DNA of 64,000 nt from Algoriphagus sp. TR-M9 (lineage in GTDB: Bacteria; Bacteroidota; Bacteroidia; Cytophagales; Cyclobacteriaceae), in NCBI RefSeq assembly GCF_027594545.1, contig NZ_CP115160.1:2613001-2677000 (forward strand). Direction: 5' to 3'. The translations under genes and the position numbers were made by a program. Below the pieces are notes generated by a model. The model was not told the DNA's origin, did no database searches, and worked only from the letters and a program-made list of their open reading frames with translations. Within the stretch, counting starts at the first letter, position 1; every line of letters starts with the position of its first letter. Shown one piece after another: positions 17,420 through 24,384 of this stretch.

Positions 17420-18565
17420 TTAGTACCCTAATTCATAAAACAAAGGCAGTCTGACCAGGCATGCTGAATAGTGTACTGCGTTTGGCAGTATCCTTTGATC
17501 CTCAGAGATACTCTGATAATAGGGTGAATCCTGAAGATTTTGGTAATGGAAAACACAGAGTATCCCTTTTTCAAGCATCTGGGATATAAAGCGAGCGCGG
17601 GTGTTCAGATTTTGAAATAGCAAGTAAAAGGAATGGGCATTGGGTGAATCCTCCTGAGTAGGAAAACCATAAGACTCCCAGAGTTGGAGTTGGTCTAAAA
17701 CTTCAGTGAATTTCCCTAAATATTCTGTTTGTAAGGCCGCAGCTGCCCGTCCTGAGCGGACAAAAAACTGGTAGTAATCCTGCCAGATGATTTTTCTTCT
17801 CTCCTGAATAAGGTCTATATGCTCTATTTGGGCCCAAAGGTATGCTGCATTGAGTTCGGATGGGAGGAAGGAACTCCCTATGTCCACCCAATTGTATTGA
17901 TCTATTTCGCCCCGGAAGAAAGCAGCTCTATTGGTACCCTTTTCCCAAATGATTTCTGCTCGCTTAGTAAATTGGGGGTCGTTTATGATCAGCATCCCTC
18001 CTTCCCCACATTGGATATTTTTGGTTTCATGGAAACTCATGCATCCCAGGTGTCCTATGCTCCCAAGTGCTTTTCCTTTGTAATAACTAGTAATCGCCTG
18101 TGCGGCATCTTCCACTACAAAGAGTCCATACCTATAGGCTATATCCATGATCAGGTCCATCTCACAGGCTTTACCGGCATAATGCACAGCTACTATCGCT
18201 TTGGTGTGCGGGGTGATCAGGTTTTCTATCAAGGTTTCATCCATATTGGGATGATCAGTCCGGCTATCAACAAAAACGATTTTGGCCCCACGAAGGACAA
18301 AGGCATTGGCGGTGGAGACAAAGGTAAAAGCCGGCATAATGACCTCATCTCCCGGCTGAATGTCCAGCAGTATAGCTGCCATCTCCAGGGCATCCGTGCA
18401 GGAAGTGGTGAGCAGGCATTTTTCAAATCCAAAACTGCGCTCAAAAAACTCCTGGCATAGTTGCGTATAGTGACCATTGCCCGAGATTTTACCACGCTGT
18501 ATGGCATCCTGTATGTAGGTCAACTCCTTACCTGTCTGGTAGGGTTTGTTGAAGGGGGTTTGCAA
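17420..18565 (-). CDS. wecE: dTDP-4-amino-4,6-dideoxygalactose transaminase (WecE/RffA-like)
   Basis: 381 residues, strongly similar by eye to enterobacterial WecE, sharing LLDIQPGDEVIMP, FTFVSTANAFVLRGAK and VHYAGKACEMD. The PLP site is SFHETKN with the Schiff-base lysine K182, and D153 (VEDAAQ) should contact the pyridine nitrogen. It would aminate dTDP-4-keto-6-deoxyglucose using glutamate. The start is TTG with no ribosome-binding site, directly touching a heptamer array. The C-terminus stops at LPLFYELGY, about 15 residues short of the usual end, next to the composite repeat, so the last helix may be lost. A wecD-like acyltransferase follows upstream at 19122. Confidence 0.87.
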   Translation of the reverse strand: MQTPFNKPYQTGKELTYIQDAIQRGKISGNGHYTQLCQEFFERSFGFEKCLLTTSCTDALEMAAILLDIQPGDEVIMPAFTFVSTANAFVLRGAKIVFVDSRTDHPNMDETLIENLITPHTKAIVAVHYAGKACEMDLIMDIAYRYGLFVVEDAAQAITSYYKGKALGSIGHLGCMSFHETKNIQCGEGGMLIINDPQFTKRAEIIWEKGTNRAAFFRGEIDQYNWVDIGSSFLPSELNAAYLWAQIEHIDLIQERRKIIWQDYYQFFVRSGRAAAALQTEYLGKFTEVLDQLQLWESYGFPTQEDSPNAHSFYLLFQNLNTRARFISQMLEKGILCVFHYQNLQDSPYYQSISEDQRILPNAVHYSACLVRLPLFYELGY

Positions 18566-18649
18566 GTTGTCGGTTGTCTGTTGTCTGTTGTCGGTTGTGG
18601 GTTGTCTGTTGGGGGTTGGGGGTTGGGGGTTGGGGGTTGTCGGTTGTTA
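18566..18649. repeat. Heptamer array, 12 units (GTTGTCG/GTTGGGG dialect)
   Basis: Twelve consecutive 7-mers in perfect register: gttgtcg, gttgtct (twice), gttgtcg, gttgtgg, gttgtct, gttgggg (four times), gttgtcg, gttgtta. It starts at the base after the wecE start codon and its last unit contains the TAA of the S23-type gene at 18647. Confidence 0.92.
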
Positions 18650-19015
18650 AGTTCTCCAGTCTCTTTTTACAAATTCTATGAATTTAAAAATTTGGGCTCC
18701 CAGTATATCGTACTCCCTTGCAAGTGACTTTGCTTTATTTTCTAATCCTGGATAAAGCATCTGGATTTTTTCTAAATGGTTTATGGTCTCCAAATTACTG
18801 GCATGGGAATAAACCAAAAACTTAATGAAATCGGCTTTATAAACCCTCCTTCCGTATCCTTCCACAATATTTGAGATGATTGAGTCAGCAGATCTTCTCA
18901 ATTGACTCCCCAATTCATAAAGCTCATATTTTGGAAGTTCCAAGGAGAATGTATGCGTCTCCACAAATAATTTAAACGCCTTTCTATATACTTCTAAATC
19001 TTTATAGGATTGCAT
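18647..19015 (-). CDS. Four-helix-bundle protein (S23/IVP family)
   Basis: 122 residues: SYKDLEVYRKAFKL at the start, then LRRSADSIISNIVEGYGR and a long C-terminal helix, the pattern of the 23S rRNA intervening-sequence protein family. Function is unknown. Family members form small bundles and are scattered through many Bacteroidota genomes. Both ends of this gene touch heptamer arrays: the ATG is 1 nt from the array at 19017 and the stop lies within the array at 18566-18649. It splits the wecE-wecD pair. Gene and arrays together look like one inserted unit (inference). Confidence 0.88.
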   Translation of the reverse strand: MQSYKDLEVYRKAFKLFVETHTFSLELPKYELYELGSQLRRSADSIISNIVEGYGRRVYKADFIKFLVYSHASNLETINHLEKIQMLYPGLENKAKSLAREYDILGAQIFKFIEFVKRDWRT

Positions 19016-19016
19016 G

Positions 19017-19079
19017 GGTTGTCTGTTGTCGGTTGTCTGTTGTCGGTTGTCTGTTGTGGGTTGTCTGTTGTGGGTTGCT
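19017..19079. repeat. Heptamer array, 9 units (GGTTGTC/TGTTGTC dialect)
   Basis: Nine 7-mers in register alternate ggttgtc and tgttgtc/tgttgtg, ending ggttgct. On the transcribed strand this is an A/C-rich leader (GACAACC units) placed 1 nt upstream of the S23-type ATG. Confidence 0.9.
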
Positions 19080-19121
19080 ACTGGTTAGAAAGCGGAAATG
19101 CATATTAAGTAAAAAGGAATG

Positions 19122-19793
19122 CTACGACTTCCAAAAATGATAAATATTCATCTGATCTGTGAGTTCATACCCCAAAGAAGAATACAGGTGGCAGGCCACT
19201 TCATTTTGCTTTTGCGTAGTAACTCTAAGACGCTTTGCTCCAAAAGAATAGGCTCTAGATTCAGCTGCCTTAATCAGGATTTTGCCAAGCCCCCTTCCGC
19301 GTGCTGACTCCTCCACAGCTAATAACCCAATACTAGCCTCCATCTTTCCCCTAGAGAGCGTGAGCAGAGCAGTGTATTCATGATTAGTTAAAACCATGTC
19401 ATTTTTTAAGGCCTTGTCAATCCAATTCATGTAAAGATTTTGAAATTCATCCGAGTATAACCTCGCATCAACTTTGAACCTAGAGTATACGCCACTTTGC
19501 AGTGCAAGGGCCTGAAGCTGCTTATTCATTCCCCCTCTATATTCAAATATTGTAGAAACATCCTGCGTAGAAATCAGCTCTTTAGAGTAGGTAACTTTAT
19601 TTTCTATCCATCTAATGCTAGGGTGTTGTATTTCCAGGAGATCACTAGAGAAAATGTAAACCAATTGAAATTCTCTGGCCAACTCCATGAATTTCCTTTC
19701 GTCCCAGTCATGGTCAATTGTACATTTGGCCACAGAATATCCAAAAAGTTGGGAATCAAAGGGAAGATAGATCAAAGATGAGTTCTTATGCAA
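19122..19793 (-). CDS. wecD: GNAT acyltransferase, WecD-like (dTDP-4-amino-sugar N-acyltransferase)
   Basis: 223 residues. The C-terminal GNAT core has the acetyl-CoA pyrophosphate loop ARGRGLGK (164-171) after a conserved beta4 strand (ASIGLLAVEES). The N-terminal half contains SRFKVDARLYSDEF and YMNWIDKAL, which match the WecD-specific region. With WecE it would acetylate dTDP-4-amino-4,6-dideoxygalactose to give dTDP-Fuc4NAc. The start is a TTG (19793) and the frame is open for about 30 codons further upstream, so the exact start is uncertain. The order wecD-S23-wecE implies the S23 unit interrupted an original pair. Confidence 0.78.
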   Translation of the reverse strand: MHKNSSLIYLPFDSQLFGYSVAKCTIDHDWDERKFMELAREFQLVYIFSSDLLEIQHPSIRWIENKVTYSKELISTQDVSTIFEYRGGMNKQLQALALQSGVYSRFKVDARLYSDEFQNLYMNWIDKALKNDMVLTNHEYTALLTLSRGKMEASIGLLAVEESARGRGLGKILIKAAESRAYSFGAKRLRVTTQKQNEVACHLYSSLGYELTDQMNIYHFWKS

Positions 19794-19962
19794 AAGGTTT
19801 AATTTTTTCTGATTATCCAGAACCTCCTCAGTCTCAAACAGCCTTGTTCGCCCAGCCAGAAGAGGGCTTATGGATTAAAGTAAGCCTAATTCTATATTGC
19901 TTTTGGCTATATACTGGATTTAAGTTTTCTAGGCAACTCCTCTTTGTTAAGTTGATACCTAC

Positions 19963-20868
19963 TTAAATTTCCTTTTCCACAATATAAATCGGGCGCTGTT
20001 TTACCCCTTCGAAAGTCTTGCCTATGTATAAGCCAATCATTCCCAAGGTTATTAGCAGGAAGCCAGTGAGCACCCATATAGAAATGATCAGGCTGGCATA
20101 GCCGGCTACTATGATATCTCCCTTGAGATATTTAAACAATGTGTAAAGAGCAAAAAGGAAGCCGGTGAGTGCTACCCCAAAGCCAAGCTTTACAGTTAGC
20201 CGGATGGGTTTATCTGAATAAGCCAGCATAATGTCCAGCGCCAGATTGAAGAGTTTTCTAAAATTATAATTACTACTACCCTCCGCTCTACCGGCATGGA
20301 CCACCTCAATACTGGTTTGCCTAAAGCCCACCCATTTGACCATGGTAGGGAAATAGCGAATACGCTCCCGCATGCCTGTAATTTCATTGATGACTCTTCG
20401 ATGGTAAATCCCAAAGTTTGCTATGCTCTCATCCTGATCAGTTCCGGTCAGCCAGGCTAAGCTTCTGTAAAACACTTTGGAAGAAAGTCTCTTGAAAAAT
20501 CTGTCCTGACGGTCTACTCTTCTGGCAAGAACCACATCAAATCCTTCTTGGGCTTTGGCCAAGAGCTTTGAGATTTCTTCGGGTCTGTCTTGCAGGTCAC
20601 AGTCCATTACTATTATCCACTCCCCTTTTGCGGCATCCAGGCCTGCGGTGATGGCATAGTGCTGACCGAAATTTCTGGAGAGCTTTATCCCACGGATTTC
20701 TGGATGTTTTGCAGCGAGTTCTTCGATTTTTTCCCATGAATTATCAGGGCTGTAATCATCCACCAAAATGATTTCAACTTTCTGATAGGGAAGAGCTTGC
20801 TTGATCCTGGACACAAGTTGGTCCAGGATATTTTCTGCGCGGAAGACTGGGGAGATGATGGAGAGCAA
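19963..20868 (-). CDS. GT2 glycosyltransferase with C-terminal membrane anchor (DPM1/GtrB-like)
   Basis: 301 residues. The catalytic domain shows IILVDDYSPDNSW (33-45), LSRNFGQHYAITAGLD (63-78) and VMDCDLQDRPEE (89-100). Two hydrophobic segments near 228-250 and 262-285 are followed by YIGKTFEGVKQRPIYIV. This is the architecture of enzymes that transfer a sugar from UDP, GDP or dTDP donors to polyprenyl phosphate on the inner membrane. It starts with TTG, and a heptamer array begins 3 nt upstream, so the original ATG may be lost. Confidence 0.88.
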   Translation of the reverse strand: MLSIISPVFRAENILDQLVSRIKQALPYQKVEIILVDDYSPDNSWEKIEELAAKHPEIRGIKLSRNFGQHYAITAGLDAAKGEWIIVMDCDLQDRPEEISKLLAKAQEGFDVVLARRVDRQDRFFKRLSSKVFYRSLAWLTGTDQDESIANFGIYHRRVINEITGMRERIRYFPTMVKWVGFRQTSIEVVHAGRAEGSSNYNFRKLFNLALDIMLAYSDKPIRLTVKLGFGVALTGFLFALYTLFKYLKGDIIVAGYASLIISIWVLTGFLLITLGMIGLYIGKTFEGVKQRPIYIVEKEI

Positions 20869-20871
20869 GGT

Positions 20872-20950
20872 AGTTGTAGTTTGGCTGTTACCTGTTGTCT
20901 GTTATTGGTTTTCGCTTAGGGATTGTCTTACCCCTGCCCCCTAAAGGGGA
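20872..20950. repeat. Heptamer array (8 units) followed by a CCCCTAAAGGGG palindrome
   Basis: From 20872 to 20927 the sequence divides into 7-mers (gttgtag, gtttggc, tgttacc, tgttgtc, tgttatt, ggttttc, gcttagg, gattgtc). It passes directly into CCCCTGCCCCCTAAAGGGGAG at 20929-20950, so both repeat families meet here. The rest of the gap to 21523 holds only a 69-codon open frame (21059-21268) with no recognisable domain. Confidence 0.7.
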
Positions 20951-21523
20951 GAATGGGCTGAGTGGTAAAGGTTATAAGTTATAGGTTTTCCCATCCCGTT
21001 CCGGTTGCTATCGGGTGGTACCAGGAGTTATGGGAGCGAGTGGTAGATGTTGGATGACTTAAAACAGCGCTAACTGAAAACAATCAGGATTAATACAAAT
21101 AACCAAATAGCCAGAGGGGGATCTTTTTCCATGAGCTATTATTATCCCGGCTGCTGTGATATCATGATCGGGCAACTCTTTGTTTTTCCCATCTACCACC
21201 ACCGTCCATGTTTGATCTATTCGAAAATCTGCATCCTCCTGCAAAGTAACTGAATGACTATAGCTCAATTAATTCAGTTTACCGGCAGAAAACAATGATA
21301 CTTTCCTTGGTAGGGAGGTCTCAAGTTAAAGTTGCTGAATCAAAATTCCTTTTGAAAGTTAGAAGCTCTCAGCTGAATAATTGGGTAGAAATTTTTAATT
21401 GTAGGTTCAATTTCTTGTAGGCCAAATGGTTGCCTATGAATAGGATTGGATTTCCTTAGGTTTGTGATCCTATATCAGCAGGGGCAAGCAGGGGCCTCTA
21501 GTAGTAGAAGGGCAAGCGCCTGG

Positions 21524-22386
21524 TCAGCTTCTTTTTAGTTTTGCGAGGTTTTTCAGCCCTCTATAGAAAATGTAATACAGTTTATTATGTTGTACAGGGA
21601 ATTCGGGGCTATGATAGCGGAGCATATCACCCGTGGTAATGTTATAATAATGCTGACGTTTTAGGGTATAAATGCCTTTTTCCTTCAGGTGATTTCTGAT
21701 AGCTTTTCTAAACTTAAAATAGGTATCCCGCTTTGGGTTTAGGTTTTTCCCAGAATTTGAAATGGAATTTTTCTGGGGGTGAACTAAAGTAAGTGCTTGG
21801 CCTGAAAATGCAACGTTTGGGTTTATTTTCAAAAGCTCAAACATGAGATGATATTCTTGAACGTTTAACAAATCAGGGTTCCAGGCACCGGCTTTCTTCA
21901 CCCATTGTACGTTCCATAAGTTGGCAATGGTGTTACCAAGTCGGGTAGTTATTAAGCCTGCCCAGATATCATGAATGATCAGACTTTCCTGCCAGGTACC
22001 GTTTCGGGGAAATTTAAATTTGCCAACAATCAGTCCAATATCATCCGTGATGAGTTTGACCTGATCGGAAATTTTTCCAGGCAGCAGTTCATCATCTGCA
22101 TCCATAAATTGCACCCATTGATTGCTGACATGCTGTAGCCCCAGGTTCCTAGATGCCGGTGCTCCCCTATTTTTGCCAGCTTCATGGCGTAAAACCTGTA
22201 TCTGCGGATATTCATTGGCAAATCTCTCGCAAAGCTCCAGACTATTGTCCTGGCTTCCATCATCTACCAAAATGATTTGATTAATCTCAGGCTGCTGCAG
22301 CAGGGAATTTACCGCACGCACCAAGGTTCTTGTGCATTATAGACCGGCATTACAGCCGAAATGCTTTGTTTAGCTAGCTTCTTCAA
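21524..22386 (-). pseudogene. GT2 glycosyltransferase with a 1-nt frameshift near its N-terminus
   Basis: The frame from about TTG 22386 reads LKKLAKQSISAVMPVYNAQ and then runs to a stop. The downstream frame from about 22327 reads TLVRAVNSLLQQ, IILVDDGSQDNS and FMDADDELLPGKI to the stop at 21524 (266 codons). Joined with one missing base between 22325 and 22332, the two give a normal GT2 start (MPVYNA-x-x-L-x-x-AV-x-SLL). The catalytic DD and DAD motifs survive, but translation from the first start cannot reach them. An internal GTG start would lose the first strand of the fold. Confidence 0.75.
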
Positions 22387-22472
22387 CTCAAATAACTCTT
22401 GCCCAAAAGTAATAAACTAAAACGATTATCAACGAAAATCGAAAAAGCTGAATGCCTGTAATACAAGGGACT

Positions 22473-23183
22473 CTAGTCTAAAGGCTTGTAAAAGATGCTG
22501 GTAAAGGTGAAAAAAGCATCATAAACCGTCACTCCCTTATAGGATTCTCTCTTCCAGCCTTGAAGTTTCTGGTTCATGACAGGCTGGTAGGATTTTCTAG
22601 AGGAATTGTCAAAGACCAATATCCCTCCCCTTTTCAATTTGCTTATACTTTGAGTGAGGCATTGTGGCCTTACTTTACCGTCAATGATCAAAAGGTCTAT
22701 GCTTTCATCTGGCAGATGGTCTGCGGCATGTGCATACTTTTCAAAGTCAAGCCCCTTGGTTTTTTAGCCATGAATACTTCTGTAAGCTGAACTACCTGCT
22801 TTCTTTTCTGGCTCTACTAAAAGATGCGTAACTCCCGGGAAACTGCTGATTTGGGAATGAATCATTTCAAACCATGCCTTGTCATGTTCTATGCTGTAGA
22901 TTGATTTGACCTTATCGGCTAGGAATAGCGTGCTACCTCCGGACCCAAACTCCAATACCTTCATTTGGGGCTGAATTAAAGATTTGAGCTTAAGATAAGC
23001 CTGATGGGTAATCCAAGGCTATGCCGACTGATAAGGGGGGATTAGTCGGCGGTTATAATTGTAATATTGTTTGAAATCGCTGATAGGCTCCCATATCCCA
23101 TGTCCAATGCTCAAAAACCTGTAACATTCCGAGAGGAATCTGCCTAGAATTTTATACTTAGGTTTTAAATAAATGTTGTTCAT
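22473..23183 (-). pseudogene. SAM methyltransferase with in-frame stops
   Basis: One reading frame from ATG 23183 to 22473 (236 codons) contains two stops: TAG at 23019-23021 and TAA at 22764-22766. The pieces read MNNIYLKPKYKILGRF, then PWITHQAYLKLKS with MKVLEFGSGGSTLFL (motif I), then LDFEKYAHAADHLPDES with LIIDGKVRPQC and GGILVFDNSS. Order and spacing match the intact 237-residue enzyme at 1119-1832. Around the first stop a run of six C and the following bases suggest paired indels (an expected GIPWI is disrupted). The gene is dead. Confidence 0.82.
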
Positions 23184-23202
23184 TATAAGGTGTCAGTGGG
23201 TA

Positions 23203-23709
23203 CTACTTTCCAAATACCAAAATCCCCTGAATATCTCCGGGATCATTTTCTAAGATAGAAACATTGACTTTTCTTTGGACTTTTTCGTAGGTTTTTTCTT
23301 TGATAAACTCCAGGTATTCTCTGTCCAGGTCCTTGCCTATAAGTACCATTTCTATGGTACCTGAGTCTATACCCTTGGCGTAATCCCCTATTATATAGGC
23401 CATTTGCACCTCACCCATCCTTTTGACAATTCTTTCCATGAGATCATCTAGGCCTAGAAACTTGGAGACCATGGCTTTGATTTCTTCGTAGAAAGGGTGC
23501 TTTGAATTGGCCTTATAGACCTTGGTTTTCCCCTCATTCTCAGCCAACAGAAGCCCTGCATCGGTGAGGCGGTTGAGTTCCACCCGTACAGAATTGGTAG
23601 ATTCATCAAATTCCTTGGCCAGAGAGCGCAGGTAACCTGAATTGGCATGAGCAAAGAACTTCAGCAGAAGTTTAATGCGGGTTTTGGACGTGACTAGGGA
23701 GTCGAGCAA
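23203..23709 (-). CDS. Winged-helix regulator fused to a degenerate nucleotidyltransferase domain
   Basis: 168 residues. The first 75 residues form an ArsR/MarR-like winged helix: TKTR-type start SKTRIKLLLKFF, helix-turn-helix LAKEFDESTNSVRVELNRL and wing LLLAENEGKTKVYKAN. Residues about 100-168 resemble the MNT/KNTase fold (IIGDYAKGIDSGTIEMVLIG), but the usual S-D-x-D is replaced by G-T-I-E, so catalysis is unlikely. Such proteins are often found at the head of Bacteroidota polysaccharide loci. This one is the first gene of the minus-strand cluster and may regulate it. It starts near 23709 without a clear Shine-Dalgarno sequence. Confidence 0.75.
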   Translation of the reverse strand: MLDSLVTSKTRIKLLLKFFAHANSGYLRSLAKEFDESTNSVRVELNRLTDAGLLLAENEGKTKVYKANSKHPFYEEIKAMVSKFLGLDDLMERIVKRMGEVQMAYIIGDYAKGIDSGTIEMVLIGKDLDREYLEFIKEKTYEKVQRKVNVSILENDPGDIQGILVFGK

Positions 23710-23809
23710 TTTTTAGAATTAAAAATTAAAAATGGATGAATTTAAAATGAGCATCTATTCCTATGTTTTGGAGTTCTAAAACTGAAAGAAATGAACATTA
23801 AAATTATTG

Positions 23810-24163
23810 TTACTTTAAATTCTCTCTAGATCTTTTAATGATTGAGTGGAGAAGTGAAATTATTTCTTCAATTTCTCTTTTCAGTCTTGGCATTTCTTGG
23901 AAATCGCCAAGTAATTCTTCTCTATCCAAAACCCTAAGCCAATACTTTGCTTCCCGGGCTTCCTTATGAGCTATAGTTAGCTTGGCAATGAAGTCCAATT
24001 TAGAATGCGCAGCTTGGGCTTCTTCCACATTGGCTCCTATGGAAGTGCCTGCTCCAACAAACTGATCAGCCAGTTTATAGTGCCCTTTGGCCCTTAAAGC
24101 CAAATAAGCAGAAATTGTAGCCTGTGCGAAATGTAGGCTTTTGCTTAAAATTATATTTGCCAT
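23810..24163 (-). CDS. Four-helix-bundle protein (S23/IVP family), second copy
   Basis: 117 residues: SLHFAQATISAYLALRAKG, then LADQFVGAGTSIGANVEEAQAA (the conserved helix 2 motif) and AHKEAREAKYWLRVL, a standard S23-type bundle. It is only distantly similar to the copy at 18647-19015. An eleven-unit heptamer array begins 17 nt upstream of its ATG. The repeated association of this family with heptamer arrays in one window is noted in the findings. Function is unknown. Confidence 0.88.
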   Translation of the reverse strand: MANIILSKSLHFAQATISAYLALRAKGHYKLADQFVGAGTSIGANVEEAQAAHSKLDFIAKLTIAHKEAREAKYWLRVLDREELLGDFQEMPRLKREIEEIISLLHSIIKRSRENLK

Positions 24164-24180
24164 GTCCTCTAAATCAAAAA

Positions 24181-24260
24181 ATTCTTAATTCTTAATTCTT
24201 AATTCTTAATTCTTAATTCTTAATTCTTAATTCTTAATTCTTAATTCTTAATTCTTAATT
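24181..24260. repeat. Heptamer array, about 11 perfect units of ATTCTTA
   Basis: Eleven nearly perfect copies of ATTCTTA run without slippage. This is the most homogeneous array in the window, which suggests recent expansion or active length variation. It lies between the second S23-type gene and the 3' end of the 530-residue membrane protein gene. Confidence 0.95.
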
Positions 24261-24384
24261 AAAAAAAAGCTTCGCCCTCTCACTCCCGATCAGAAACTAG
24301 CGGATGAGTAAAAAAATTACTCAATCAAAAATAAAAAATAATACCCTTATTCATAATGCTTCTTCTAATATTATGATACCTCAA

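Noticed and set aside
17819..18460. 213-codon frame antisense to wecE
   Set aside because: It is a shadow of the strongly conserved WecE coding sequence.
21059..21268. 69-codon minus-strand frame starting with TTG
   Set aside because: No domain, weak start and position among repeats. Could be a gene remnant but nothing supports it.
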